This document shows, piece by piece, positions 43,666 to 55,844 of a stretch of 64,000 bases of DNA. A program made the translations under genes and the position numbers. The stretch is from positions 7,850,596 to 7,914,595 of the forward strand of contig JALIGW010000010.1 of the NCBI GenBank assembly GCA_023053685.1. Direction: 5' to 3'. The stretch is from Diadophis punctatus similis. Taxonomy: Eukaryota; Chordata; Lepidosauria; Squamata; Dipsadidae. The notes beneath the pieces were generated by a model. The model was not told the DNA's origin, ran no database searches, and saw nothing but the letters and a program-made list of their open reading frames with translations. The stretch's first letter is position 1, and every line of letters begins with the position of its first letter.

Positions 43666-44937
43666 ATGGCTTCTAAATCTGGGAAGACGGCTCCTTCTAA
43701 AGGAGCGGGCAGTGCTGAGAGCTCACCTCTTCACACTTCTAAGCTGCAATCCCTCTCAACTCAAACCCAGCCTCTAACTCTGGGGATGTTACAAGAAACT
43801 CTCAAAGTAATGCAGGCTGAAATGGTCATTACTTTTAATGCAAAAATTGAATCTGTTGGTGCAAAAATTGATGACACTAATGAGAAAATTCATGACAAGA
43901 TACAAGATATCTCTGATCAAATTGGAATTCGCAACAACCAAATTAGGGCAGATATCTTAATGGCATTCAGAGGCTTGTTAAACAATTTGGAGGTCTTAGA
44001 CCAGCAAGTGGAAGAAATTAAACAGTTTACAACAGCTTTGAGTGGAAAAGTAGATGAAATTGAGAATAAAAGGGAGAAAGATGCAGATGAAATCACAATG
44101 ATCCAATATAGAAATATGGAATTTGCGATCAGAGTTAGAGGTGTAAAAGAGGATAAACGTGAGAACTTGAGAGATTTGATGTCGGAGGTGATTGCTCAAG
44201 CGTTGGAAATAAAGAAGGAAGAGCTGGGATGGCAGATGGATAAAATATATCGAGTTAATTCATGGGTGGCCAGACAGAGAAACCTGCCAAGAGATATTGT
44301 AATACATTTTACCAACAGAACACTGCGTAATGATATACTGCAGGCAACTTTTCAAAATAAGCTTCTGGTCGATGGACAAGAAGTGATGACAATGAAAGAG
44401 ATTCCTCCAAAAATTCTAAGAGCCAGAAAGGAATATTCATTTCTGGTGGAAGAGCTTAAGAAACTACAATTACAGTTCAGGTGGGAGGTCCCAGCTGGAA
44501 TATCTCTGATTTATGCTGGAGAAAGACATCGGCTTAATACAGTGCAGAAAGCAAGAGACTTCTATATATATGTTTTAAAGGCTGGGACACCAAGATCACC
44601 AGAAACGAAGAGAAAGGAGGATGTAAGAGTAAGACAAAGAGAAGAACTACTGATAGAAATTCAGGATGAAGGAGCTTCATCTGGTCAAAGTGATATGGCT
44701 ATAACTCATTTGGATCAACATCTGGGGTTAGCTGAACAAGAATTGATAAAAGAGCAAAGACAGACTAGAGCGACAACGGCCAAGCGTAAACAAGAAATGA
44801 TTCAACAGCAACTGCAGGTGGCATCTAAAGAAGCTACTAAAACAGAAGCGGTGGGAGGAGCAAGACCAAAGGAATTAAAGAAGCTAGATCTTCAGACAAT
44901 GCTCCAGACGCTTCAGAAGCCTTTAGATGGGAACTAG
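43666..44937 (+). CDS. L1 ORF1p, complete (423 aa)
   Basis: The uninterrupted 423-codon frame has a Ser/Thr-rich N-terminal tail (residues 1-40), a coiled coil (about 50-140), an RRM starting MIQYRNMEFAIRVRGVKE (about 145), a C-terminal domain with LPRDIVIHFTNRTLRND (about 206) and LRARKEYSFLVEELKK (about 250), and a Gln/Lys-rich tail. These parts match L1 ORF1p, the RNA chaperone of the L1 particle. ORF2 begins 11 bases before the ORF1 stop, a tight overlap that suggests coupled translation. It is longer than copy A ORF1 (393 aa) but clearly the same family. Confidence 0.9.
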   Translation: MASKSGKTAPSKGAGSAESSPLHTSKLQSLSTQTQPLTLGMLQETLKVMQAEMVITFNAKIESVGAKIDDTNEKIHDKIQDISDQIGIRNNQIRADILMAFRGLLNNLEVLDQQVEEIKQFTTALSGKVDEIENKREKDADEITMIQYRNMEFAIRVRGVKEDKRENLRDLMSEVIAQALEIKKEELGWQMDKIYRVNSWVARQRNLPRDIVIHFTNRTLRNDILQATFQNKLLVDGQEVMTMKEIPPKILRARKEYSFLVEELKKLQLQFRWEVPAGISLIYAGERHRLNTVQKARDFYIYVLKAGTPRSPETKRKEDVRVRQREELLIEIQDEGASSGQSDMAITHLDQHLGLAEQELIKEQRQTRATTAKRKQEMIQQQLQVASKEATKTEAVGGARPKELKKLDLQTMLQTLQKPLDGN

Positions 44938-47262
44938 ATTCCTAACTTGGAATGTTAATGGCTTAAACTCTCCACAGAAAAGAAGAAAAATATTTCATTA
45001 CCTTAAACAATTTAACAACGACTTGGTTTGCCTACAAGAAACACATATCAGAACACAAGACCAAAAATACTTGATAAATACAAGAATGGGAACACATTTT
45101 GTAACAACAGCACCAGAAAAGAAAAATGGCATTGTTATATATGTGAAAAGACATTTGATTGCTAAGCTAATTGAAGCAGATGATCAAGGAAGATTTTTAG
45201 CTATTGAACTTTCATTTAAAGGAGAGAAAATACTTGTGATTGGTGTATATGCCCCGAATCAACAACAAGAAAAATTTTATGATCTTCTACATTCAAAGTT
45301 GACACAATGGGAGTATAAAACTTGCATCCTCTTAGGAGATTGGAATGGTGTATTGGACGTGAAAAAAGACAAGAAGGGCTTCAAGCAAAATTTTTATTCA
45401 AGAGCAAGATTGCCCAAATCCTTTTTTGAGATGATGGAGGATTGGGAGCTGAGGGATATTTGGCATGAAAGAAATGCAGAAGAAAAGGATTTTACTTTTT
45501 TTCCCGATAGACATCAATCCTAAAGGAGTGTAAAAAATTAATGAAAGAATTTTTTGTTAATAATATGGAGAAGGGCACTTCTATGGAGATGGTTTGGGAT
45601 GCAAGCAAAGCTTACATGAGAGGTATTTTGATATATTTGAATAACAAATATAAAGGGAAAAAAGCGGAAAAAAGAGAAGAATTAGAAGAGGAGATTAAGA
45701 GACAAGAGCGGACTTTAATTTCTAATCCAACAGACAGGAAGATTAAGGAGACAATCAATTTATTAAAAGGTCAGTTTAGTATGTTAATGGCAGATCAAGT
45801 GGCAACTAATTTACAATATGCTAAATTTAATACTTTTAGCAACGCTAATAAACCAGGTAGATGGTTGGCATACACACTAAGAAAGAAGCAGAAATCAAGA
45901 ATCATTGAAAGAGTTAAATATAAGGGTAAAGAAGTTTTCGAACAAGAACTTATTAAAAGATCCTTTTTAGAATTTTATTCAGGATTATATATTGGTGGCA
46001 AAGTTAAAGAGGAGGATATAGATTTTTTTTTGCAGAAACAGAATATTTATACAACATCTAAGGAGCAGAGGGATATTTTAAATCAATCGATAACTTCACA
46101 GGAGATTTTATCGGTAATTAAACAGTTAAAAGTGGGTAAAGCCCTGGGGACAGATGGTCTAACAGCTGTTTATTATAAGAAATTGCAGGAAGAGATGGTG
46201 GAACCGCTTAAAGAATTGTTTAATAACATTCAACAGGGAGGCAAGGTACCTCCAACATGGAAGACTGCTTATATTTCTTTGATTCCAAAAGAGGGTCAAG
46301 ATCATACAGATCCAAAAAACTATAGGCCGATCTCACTTTTGAATACAGATTATAAAATTTTTGCTAAAATCTTAGCAAATAGATTAATGATAGTTATGCA
46401 ACAGATGATTCATCAAGATCAAACGGGTTTTTTAATTGGTAGACAAATGAAGACTAATGTTAGACAAATTGTTAATTTATTAGAGTACTTGGGAAATAAC
46501 AACCAGGTACCCACAGTACTAGTATTTCTGGATGCTGAGAAAGCTTTTGATAGATTGAATTGGCAGTTTTTATTAAAATTAATAGAAAAGTTACAACTCG
46601 GAGATTATTTTGCACATTCTATTAGGGCAATATATCAAAAACAAACAGCGCAAATAATAATCAATGGCGGACTAACAGATACTTTTAATATAGAAAAGGG
46701 AACAAGACAAGGCTGCCCTTTGTCTCCCTTACTGTTTATTTTGAGTTTGGAAATATTACTTACCAAAATAAGAGAGCTTGATACAATAAAAGGAATAAAA
46801 ATTAGACAGGAAGAATACAAGCTACGAGCGTTTGCGGATGACCTGGTTGTTACGTTAACCCAACCATTACAATCTACTAGAACTCTGATGGATAAAATCA
46901 ATTCATATGGACAAGTATCTGGTTTTAAAATAAATATAGCTAAAACAAAAATAATAGCTAAGAACATGGTAAGAAGCCAAGAAGAAGAAATAGAAAGGGC
47001 AACAGGTTTTGAAATAGTCAAAAAGATTAAATATTTAGGGGTTTATATTATGTCCACAAATACGAAATTATACCAACATAATTATGAACCATTATGGTCA
47101 AAAATACAGAAAGACATGGAAAACTGGAAAAAATTGCAATTGTCTTTGCTGGGTAGGATTGCTGCAGTTAAAATGAATGTTTTACCTAGATTTTTATTTC
47201 TCTTTCAAATGATACCAATACTTAAAAAAGATGAAAATTTGAAGGCAAAAGGGTATAAATAA
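44927..47262 (+). pseudogene. L1 ORF2 (endonuclease and reverse transcriptase), disrupted
   Basis: The endonuclease frame (44927-45523) starts MGTRFLTWNVNGLNSPQKR and has LVCLQETHI and LLGDWN, but it stops before the conserved SDH region. A deletion joins it to the next frame (45541-47262). That frame carries the RT domain: [56 protein letters not shown] and the catalytic AFADDLVV. The frame ends at 47262; thumb/C-terminal pieces continue with frameshifts to about 48085. Not functional. Confidence 0.9.
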
Positions 47263-48085
47263 ATTTATTTGGGCAGGGAAGAAGCCGAGGGTAAATCAGA
47301 AGATAATGCAAGATGTACGGGAAAGAGGTGGTCTTAAAATGCCTAATTTAAGATTGTATTATGAAGCAGCAGTTCTCTCAGCAATTACTGATTGGATTAA
47401 TTTGACAGAAGATAGGGTATTAAATATTGAAGGATATGGTCTGATTTATGGGTGGCATGCCTATTTAGTGTATGACAAAAAATAGATAAAGTTTTTAAGA
47501 GTCACATATTAAGAAATGCCTTACTGCGTGTCTGGAAAAAGTACCAATGTAAATTAAACGATAAGTTACCTTTATGGACAGTACCCAGACACGCGATAGA
47601 AAATATAAATGTAGAGCAAAAATCAGATAAGATTACATATCAAGAACTTCTTCAAGAAGAAGGAATTACATTACAACTAAAACCAATGGAGAAATTAAGA
47701 GAAGAAGGATTAATCAGAACTTGGTTTCAATACGGACAATTACAGGCTAGATGGAGAGTTGATCAAAAACCTGGTATTGGGAAGAACGATGACAATTTGA
47801 TACAACAAATAAAAAATAAGGGCCCAACGCACATAAAAAGATTGTACAATATTTTACTGGAACTAGATTCAGAAACAGAACTAGTTAAGGATTGCATGAT
47901 AAAATGGGCTCAAAATATTGGAGAACCTATAATGATGGAAACATGGGAAAAGATATGGGTTAAAAATGTTAAATTTACACAGGCTCAAAATTTAAGAGAA
48001 ACTTTTTATAAAATGTTTTATAGATGGCACCTAGACCCAAAAAAACTAGCTTGTATGTACCCAACTACAATTCAAGGTGTTGATC
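47263..48085 (+). pseudogene. L1 ORF2 C-terminal pieces
   Basis: Shifting frames encode GGLKMPNLRLYYEAAVLSAI (about 47328), then from 47686 WFQYGQLQARWRVDQKPGI and KMFYRWHLDPKKLACMYP. These are the ORF2 thumb and post-RT region. The Cys/His knuckle is missing because the L2-like sequence starts first. Confidence 0.75.
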
Positions 48086-49380
48086 AAGTCACAGTACCCT
48101 TGTCGTGGTCAGATCATTTCCTTCTGAGGCTGGATTTCATGGCACCACTCCTCCACCGCAAGGAAGCGGGACCGATTAAGTGGTTCCGCCCCAGGCACCT
48201 AATGGAATCTGAAGGATTTCAGAGGGAACTTGGGGAAATACCTGACTCCCTGGTACACGGTTCATCTGAGGCTCTAGTGGCTGCCTGGAATCGGGCGGCA
48301 ACGGGGGCTTTGGATCGGATTGCGCCTTTGCGGCCTCTCCGTGGCAGCGGATCCAGGAAGGCCCCTTGGTTCACCGAGGAGCTCCGGGAGATGAAGCGCC
48401 TAAAGAGACGCCTAGAGCGACGATGGAGAGCCAGTAAAGCTGAGTCTGACCGGACACTTTTAAGAACCTGCATTAAGTCTTACTTAGTGGCGATACGGGC
48501 GGCAAAATGTTCGCATTTTTCCGCCCTTATTGCGTCCGCCGACTCCCGCCCAGCCACCCTGTTTAGGGTGACTCGCTCCCTTCTAGCCAAGGAGGGAGCT
48601 GAAGATCCCTTGCAGGGCAGAGCTGAGGAATTTTCTGGCGGACAAAGTCAGTTTCTGGCGGACAAAGTCGTTCAGATTCAGACAGACCTGGACTCCATTT
48701 GGACAGGGCAAGCCAAGATGACGGGGGCGAGTCTTAGTCCTGTTATATGGGATGAGTTTGAGCCTATCACTCCTGATGATGTGGACAAGGCCATAGGAGC
48801 GATGAGCGCCTCCACTTGTTTATTGGACCCGTGCCCCTCCTGGCTGGTTTCGGCCAGCAGGGAGGTGACACGCGGCTGGCTCCAGGCGGTTGTGATCGCA
48901 TCTTTGAGAGAGGGGTCCATCCCACAGCCCTTAAAAGCTGCGGTGGTGAGGCCCCTCCTCAAGAAGCCTTCCCTGGACCCAGCGGATTTAAAGAACTTCC
49001 GTCCAGTCTCCAACTTACCCTTCGTGGGTAAAGTTGTTGAGAAAGTGGTGTCGCTCCAACTCCTGCGGTTATTGGAGGACACTGATTATCTGGATCCCTT
49101 TCAGTCGGGTTTCAGGCGCGGCTACAGTACGGAGACTGCTTTGGTCGCGCTGATGGATGATCTCTGGCGAGCCCGGGATGGGGGTCATTCCTCCATCCTG
49201 GTGTTACTTGACCTCTCAGCGGCTTTCGATACCATTGACCATGGTATCCTTCTGCGTCGTCTTGGGGAGGTGGGAGTGGGAGGGAGTGTTTTACGGTGGT
49301 TCTCCTCCTACCTCTCTGACAGGACACAGTCAGTGTTGACAGGAGGACAGAGGTCGGCCCCTAGGCCCCTAGGCCCCTGA
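47686..49380 (+). pseudogene. In-frame L1-ORF2 / L2-ORF2 chimera (564 codons)
   Basis: One open frame starts in the C-terminal region of L1 ORF2 and crosses the junction at about 48085. It continues in the L2-like protein: endonuclease end, linker, then RT with LKNFRPVSNLPFVGKVVEKV and LLDLSAAFDTIDHGILL. It stops at 49380 because of the GGCCCCTA expansion. The catalytic YADD lies in the next frame (49389-50129). I see no reason to think it is expressed. Confidence 0.8.
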
Positions 49381-50515
49381 CTTGTGGGGTGCCACAGGGC
49401 TCGGTCCTCTCGCCCATCCTGTTTAACATTTACATGAAACCGCTGGGTGAGATCATCCGACGACACAGGGTGAGTTATCAGCAGTATGCTGATGATACCC
49501 AGTTGTACATCTCCACCTCGTGTCAGTTCAGTGAAGCAGTTGAGGTAATGTGCCGCTGCCTAGACAATGTGAGGGTCTGGATGGGAGTGAATAGACTCAA
49601 ACTCAACCCTGACAAGACTGAGTGGCTGTGGATATTGCCCCCCAGGGATTATGTCGACTGCCCCTCCTTGGTTCTTGGGGGAGAAAAATTGACTCCCTCA
49701 GAACGGGTTCGCAATTTGGGTGTCCTCCTATACCCACAGCTAAAATTGGAGCAACATCTTTCAGCTGTGGCTAGGGGGACCTTTGCACAGATCCGTCTTG
49801 TGCACCAATTGCGACCCTACTTGGAGAGGAAGGCTTTGCTCACAGTCACTCATGCCCTTGTCACCTCACGGCTAGACTACTGTAACGCGCTCTACATGGG
49901 GCTACCCTTAAAGAGCATCCGGAGACTGCAACTGGTACAGAATGCAGCTGCGCGATGTGTGGTGGGTGTACCGAGATACACCCACATAACACCTATTCTC
50001 CGCCAGCTGCATTGGTTGCCTATTAGTCTCCGGTCGCAATTTAAGGTGTTGGTTTTGACCTTTAAAGCCCTACATGGCTCAGGGCCAGGTTACCTTCGGG
50101 ACCGCATCCTACCACATTCCTCCCTATGACCAGTTAGGTCCCACAGAGAGGGCCTCCTCCGGGTCCCATCGGCCAAACAATGTCGGTTGGCGGGGCCGCG
50201 GGGAGGGCCTTCTCTGTGGGAGCCCCGTCCCTCTGGAACCAACTCCCACCAGAGATCCGGACTATCCCCACCTTGCTGGCCTTCCGTAAAGCCATAAAAA
50301 CATGGCTCTTCTGGCAGGAGGGTGAATAAGAAGATCAGATTCCCCCATGAATGGTGTTTTTAATAATGTTTTAATAATGTTTTTAAGTTTTAAATTGTTA
50401 TCACTGTTTTACTGTACGTTTCTTATCCATGTTGTATGCCGCCCTGAGTCCTACGGGATTGGTCGGCCTATAAGAGCGTTTATAAATAAATAAAATAAAT
50501 AAAATAAATAAAATC
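48086..50515 (+). mobile_element. L2-like LINE fused to L1, second copy
   Basis: It is 5'-truncated in the end of the endonuclease (LSWSDHFLLRLDF, about 48101) and runs through RT to a 3' end with GCCGCCCTGAGTCCTACGGG and AAATAA repeats (about 50490-50515). It is the same family as 41040-42715. Internal oddities are a 20-base direct duplication at about 48630-48669 and a GGCCCCTA triplication at 49356-49377 that shifts the frame. Confidence 0.85.
49389..50129 (+). pseudogene. L2-like RT, C-terminal half
   Basis: The 246-codon frame starts at the PQGSVLSPILFNIYMKPLGE block, with the catalytic QQYADDTQLYIS, LNPDKTEWLWIL, RNLGVLLYPQLKLEQHL, LVTSRLDYCNALYMGLPLK and FKVLVLTFKALHGSGPGY. It continues the chimera frame after a frameshift. 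Confidence 0.85.
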
Positions 50516-50985
50516 TTTAAAGCCCTACATGGCTTAGGACCAGGTTACCTTCGGGACCGCATTTTGCCTCACACTTCCCTTCGACCGGTTAGGGCCCACA
50601 GAGTGGGTCTCCTCCAGGTCCCGTCAGGCAAACAATGCTGGCTGGCAGGCCCTAGGGGGAGGGTCTTCTCTGTGGGGTGGCGTGCTCTGGAACCAACTTC
50701 CCCCAGAGATCCGAACTATCCCCACCCTGCTGGCCTTCCGAAAAGCCGTCAAGACATGGCTCTTCCTGCAGGCAGGGGGCTGAGACTAGTTCCATCCGAG
50801 CTCTCCCCCCTGTATGTATGTTGGTGAATATTTCTTTTAACTTTTTTAATCTTTTTTTAAAAAATTAATCATTGTTTATTGTTCAGTGTTCTTGCACAAT
50901 GTTGTTCGCCACCCTGAGTTCCTCGGGAGTAGGGCGGCATAGAAGAACCAAAGAACCAAATAAATAATAAATAATAAATAATAAA
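50516..50985 (+). mobile_element. L2-like LINE 3' fragment, third copy
   Basis: It begins TTTAAAGCCCTACATGGCTT (the same point as 50058 in copy two) and ends CACCCTGAGTTCCTCGGGAG with AATAATAA repeats. It is a separate, more diverged copy or a partial duplication of the preceding 3' end. Confidence 0.8.
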
Positions 50986-51400
50986 TGCACATAAGAGCCT
51001 CTCCCCACAAGTGATCTGGTAGACCAGAATCATTAATCATTGTTCTTATCATGGCTTGTAGCGTTTGCTCTCTCAACGTATGAATTATGTTGAGGCCAAT
51101 AAGGAGCAGAATGCCTCTGCTCTATTCCAGCTCTTGCTAACAAATTAACAAACTTACTATTTGTGAATTCCGTTCTGTTATCTGTTACACTTACTACCTT
51201 ATTCTTCTGTTTTCTCTCTACAAATCTCAACCAATTTGAGACATTTTCATATGTTTCTGACTTAGATTTCATTAAGTAGCAAAAACCATATCAAGAATAA
51301 TGATCTACAATACTCAGAATATAGCAACATACTTGGTCTCTTTGGTCCAATTAAATCTACAAACACTACATCTAATGGTGCTATAGTTTTGAATCCATTA
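50986..51400 (-). pseudogene. Copia integrase core
   Basis: The minus-strand pieces have FVDLIGPKRPS (first catalytic Asp, about 51345), then VVSVTDNRTEFTNSKFVNLL (second Asp with DNxTEF) and HSAPYWPQHNSYVERANAT (third acidic residue). After those come SGLPDHLWGEAL in a further frame. These are the copia integrase blocks. A SINE cuts it at 51401; the reading resumes at 57382. Confidence 0.85.
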
Positions 51401-51627
51401 AGAGCCGAGGTGGCGCAGTGGTTAAAGTGCAGCACTGCAGGCTACTTCAGCTGACTGCTAGTTCAGCAGTTCAGCTGTTCAAATCTCACGGGCTCAAGGT
51501 TGACTCAGCCTTCCATCCTTCTGAGGTCGGTAAAATGAGGACCCAGATTGTTGGGGGCAATATGCTGAACTCTGTAAACCACTTAGAGAGGGCTGTAAAG
51601 CACTATGAAGCGGTATATAAGTCTAAG

Positions 51628-52054
51628 TGTAAGGTATGTCTCCCAGCCACAATCAAGGAACGAACTTTTGAGCCCAGCCAAAGGTTTTCAAAAGGATTCC
51701 CTTTATTTTGCATCTGTATACATCCATTCAATTCAAAGCAAGGTTTAAAATGCCTTCGGGCAAGACAAGTCTTTTAAGCTTAACACCCCACCCCATTCAG
51801 CATAATGAATCCACGAATGTTTGACAGATGGATCCGTTTCCCAGCCTCGCTCTTCCGTTCAATTACCCCCCATAAAACCTTATCTTAAGATGAAGAGGCT
51901 CCCAGGTGTCTGGGATCCGGATACCCCCCATAAAACCTTATCTGAAGATGAAGAAGCTCTCAGGTTTCTGGGATCCAGATATGTAATAACCTTTTGATCA
52001 AACAGAGCCAAAAAACCCCTTCTCCTTCTGAATGACAGAGTCTGGACTCTGACA
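51628..52054 (-). repeat. 3' LTR of chromovirus 2
   Basis: It has TGTAAGG...CTGACA ends and AATAAAGGG on the minus strand (about 51700). An internal tandem duplication of about 63 bases (ACCCCCCATAAAACCTTATC at about 51866 and 51925) is present in both LTRs. Confidence 0.95.
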
Positions 52055-52116
52055 TCCTGCCTCTCAAAAAAAAGAAGGTCCACCTGTAAGACATAAGCAG
52101 AATCAATTATGATATG

Positions 52117-53475
52117 TTAGCAAGGTTTGCTAGGGTATTTGGAGTGGAATCTTCTCAATAAGGTGGGGGCTTTCACATGTTGTTTAGCGACCCACTCGTT
52201 CTGTGACGAAGGCAAATGTTTCCAGGCTACCAGATACTGGGTCTTCCCTCTGTGGATTCTGGAGTCAAGAATTTCCTTGATTTCAAAATGTTGTTCCCCC
52301 TCTATCATGATTGGGGCAGGTGGTGTATCTGCCACCGGTCTAAGTGACGAGGTTACCTCTCTCTTGAGTAGACTAATGTGAAATACTGGGTGGACTTGTC
52401 TAAGTGTTTTTGGAAGAATCAATTCAACCACTACTGGGTTAATGATCCTGCTAATAGTGAAAGGCCCAATAAAGTTAGGTCCTAATTTTTTTGATGGTTG
52501 TAACGATCTCAAGAATTTTGTAGATAAATATACTCTATCCCCAACCTGGAAAGGTTTAGCCTCTACTCTTTTCTTGTCAGCTTGAATTTTGAAAGCCTCT
52601 CTAGCCTCCTGTAAAGCCAATCTGACTACTGGCCATGTGTTTTGCAAATTTTCTATCCACTCCTTAAGTGAGGGGATAGTGGGTTTTTCTGTGGGTAGTT
52701 CCGGTATTGGGCTGAAGTCTTGCCCCGTGGCCACTCTAAAAGGTGTAAAACCTGTACTTGAATGTACAGAGTTATTAAATGCAACCTCTGCAAATGGTAA
52801 AAGTTCAGTCCAATTGTCCTGTTGAAAATTAATAAAACATCTTAGATACTGTTCAAGAACGCCGTTCAAATTCTCGCAATTACCATTTGTCTGGGGGTGA
52901 TGCGAGGAGCTTAATCCTTGGGCGGTGCCAAGTAGGCCCAAAAACGCCTTCCAAAAATTGGAGGTAAATTGGACTCCCCTATCCGAGATTATCCTTTTAG
53001 GAGCTCCATGAAGACGATAAATGTGTATTAGAAATAGTCTAGCCAAGCCTTTGGCTGTTGGAATCTTTTGGCAAGGAATAAAATGTGCTTGTTTTGAAAA
53101 CAAGTCTGTCACAACCCAAATGACCGTGTTTCCCCCACTTTCCGGTAGTTCTACAATAAAATCCATAGCAATTTCTTCCCATGGGGCTGACGGCTCAGCT
53201 ACTTTTTGTAGAAGTCCTGGAATTTTCCCCTGACGTCTTTTTGCTGCAGCACAAATGGGGCAACTTGCTACATAGCTTTCTATGTCCTTTTTCAATGAAG
53301 GCCACCAAAATTGTCTCTTTATTAAGTGTAAAGTTTTTACAAAGCCAAAATGTCCAGCCAACCCAGAGTCGTGGCATCTTCCCATTAAACGTAATCTTTG
53401 GCTAGTGGGTACATAAAATTTGTCACCTACCCACGCTAATTCATCTTTCATCACGCAACTGGATTTGTGGTTCAA
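52117..53475 (-). pseudogene. Integrase with chromodomain (chromovirus 2)
   Basis: The 452-codon open frame has an HHCC zinc finger (CHDSGLAGHFGFVKTLH, CPIC) and a catalytic core with MDFIVELP, IISDRGVQF and HHPQTNGNCENLN (all three acidic residues present). A tail with VGDRVYLSTKFLRS and KKLGPNFIGPF is followed by a chromodomain (EQHFEIKEILDSR, TQYLVAWKHLPSSQNEW). The integrase itself looks whole; it is out of frame with the upstream pol by one frameshift, so it is marked broken. It is highly similar in layout to chromovirus 1. Confidence 0.9.
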
Positions 53476-53492
53476 AACCCATTCATCGTTGA

Positions 53493-55844
53493 CTAATGCT
53501 TGTTTAAGTGAGTGATGTCTGCGTCCCTCCCTTTTCCTCCTTCGGACCTGGTGATTACTTTGGCTGCCAATTGATTTGTTTGTACTATAGGTTTAAATAC
53601 CTCTGATTTCACACAGTTATATTGTGGCTTTCTGGACAGTGCATCTGCCAGAAAGTTTTTCCCCCCAGGGATAAATTTAAGAGTAAACTCGAACCGTTTG
53701 AAGTATTGCGCCCAACGAACCTGTTTAGGAGATAGTTTCCTTGGTGTCTTTAAGGCTTCTAAGTTTTTGTGGTCAGTCCAGACTTCAAAAGGGATCTTAC
53801 TCCCTTCTAAGAATTGTCTCCAAGTTAAAAGTGTCCATCGCACCGCATAAGCTTCTTTTTCCCAGATCGCCCACCTTTGTTCAGTTTCACTTAGTTTCCT
53901 GGATGTATATGCACATGGCTGTAGCTGTCCTTGCTCATTGCTCTGGAGTAGGATTGCCCCTATTGCCACATCGCTAGAATCAGCTTGTATTATGAAGGGT
54001 TTTTCTGGGTCTGGGTGCTTCAAAATTGGTTCTGTTGAGAACAGCCGTTTTAGTTTTTCAAACGCTGCCTGGCATTCCATTGTCCAATTCACGGGCTGTC
54101 TCGGTTTAGGATCTCCCTCCCCCTTTGTTCTTAGCAGTTTTGTGATGGGCAGTGCAATTTGAGCAAACGCGGGGATAAATTGGCAATAGAAATTTGCAAA
54201 CCCCAGGAAACTTTGCAGCTGTTTGCGTGTGCGAGGCGTTTCCCAATCGAGTACTGCCTGTACTTTTTGAGGATCCATTTCTATGCCCTGGTGTGAAATA
54301 CGGTACCCCAAGTAATCAATTTTTTCTCGGTGGAATTCACATTTTGAGAGTTTGGCATAAAGTTTTGCCTCGTGGAGTTTGCTCAGCACTGCCCTCACCA
54401 ATTTAACATGTTCAGCCTCGGTCTCTGAGTATAATAGAATATCATCTAAATAAACGAGAACCACTTTGTATAAGTGTTCACGTAACACATCGTTAATTAA
54501 TTGCATAAACACTGCAGGTGCCTCTTGTAGCCCAAAAGGGAGCACTTTGAATTGGTAGCATCCCAGGGGGGTGTTGAATGCCGTTTTCCATTCATCCCCC
54601 TCCTTAATCCTGATTCGGTAGTACGCCTCCCTGATGTCTAGTTTGGAGAAAATTTTCCCTTTTTTGAGGTGGGCCAGCATGTCTTTCATCAGGGGGAGGG
54701 GATACATGTTTTCAACACTTATCGAGTTTAGGTTTCTGAAGTCGACACATAAGCGTTTTGTGCCATCTTTCTTCTCTCTAAATAACACCGGGGCTGCTAT
54801 CTTTGGTCTGGCTGGTTCAATGAAGCCCCTTGCTAGGTTTTTCTCAATGAAAGCACTCAGCTCCTCTAACTCCCCCGGTGACATGCTATACATTTTTGGT
54901 TTAGGTAGTTTAGCCCCGGGTAAGATTTCTATTGCGCAGTCGGATGCGCGATGCGGGGGAAGTTCATCCGATGCTGCCTCGCTAAAGACTTCTGCCAGGT
55001 CTTTGTATTCCTTGGGTATACCGTCTGTTTCCACGCTATGACCAGGCATGGCTGTTTCCCTGCGTTCAGCCCCTTCAGTTTCTATCTGTGGGTCCTCCGC
55101 AGTAGTTACGTGCATTTGGAATTTTATGGTGCCTTGCTCCCAATTTATTTTTGGATTCCACTTTTTTAGCCATGCGAGTCCCAAGACTAGTGGCCATTCC
55201 ATGCCAGGTGCTACTATAAACGTAAGTTTCTCTTCGTGGTTATCAATGCCTATTTTCAGGGGTTCCGTGGCAAAAGCAGCCGGCTCCCCCCCTGCTATAG
55301 ACCCATTCAATTGGCAAAACACGATGGGATTTCTCAGCTTTCTCACTGTGATTCCCAGCTCCCTGATTAGGGTTGGGCTGATTAAGCAACGGGTGCATCC
55401 TGAGTCTACTAATGCGGAGATATTTTTTCCCTCCTCTTGGTTAGGGATAAATAGTCTGAGAGGGAGGGTGAGCGGTTCAATTGGTTTGCTTACCAGTGGT
55501 TCATCTTCCGGATCGCTCTCGAACGTGGCTGGATCTTCCCTTCGAAATGCCGGGGTGTTGTTTCCAGCGGGAGGAGGGGGTGGTGGTCCCACCATCTCGC
55601 TGCTCCTCAGGGCTGTTTCCCTCCCCCGCTGGATGGGTCTCGTTAGTCTCTCCCCCGTTTGGCGTTCGGGTTTCCGGGTGGGTGTTTGGGGCCAGCATTC
55701 GGGTGCTCGGTGTCCCTCCTTCCCGCACTTGTAGCAGATTGGAGGTTTAGGGGAAAAGCCCTGTTGCCTTCTGAAGGGTTCTTTCCTCCATTGGGGTGGG
55801 GATTTCTTCCATGCTCTCCCCGTACGGTACTGATTCCTAGCCAT
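53493..55844 (-). pseudogene. Gag knuckle, protease, RT and RNase H (chromovirus 2)
   Basis: The 783-codon frame contains a CCHC knuckle (CYKCGKEGHRAPEC, about residue 37), a protease with ALVDSGCTRCLI (about 165), RT with LFREKKDGTKRLCVDFRNLN and the catalytic YLDDILLYS (about 470), and RNase H with IQADSSDVAIGAILLQ, VWTDHKNLEALKTPRKLS and LADALSRKPQY (about 745). All usual catalytic signatures are present. Gag and pol are in one frame here, as in many chromoviruses. The frame ends prematurely at 53493 because of a frameshift before integrase. Confidence 0.9.

Larger units (their letters stand above)
43057..48090 (+). mobile_element. L1 LINE with intact ORF1 and broken ORF2
   Basis: It has a GC-rich 5' UTR from about 43057 homologous to the half-L1 copies (GAGGACGCTCCCCGTTGAG block), ORF1 (43666-44937), and ORF2 from 44927 with deletions and frameshifts. 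Its 3' end is missing: at about 48085 it passes directly into an L2-like element. It interrupts the copia element between integrase and RT, where several hundred copia codons were also lost. Confidence 0.85.

Noticed and set aside
54634..55734. Plus-strand frames of 135 and 228 aa opposite chromovirus 2 pol
   Set aside because: Antisense shadows of the well-supported minus-strand gag-pol frame.
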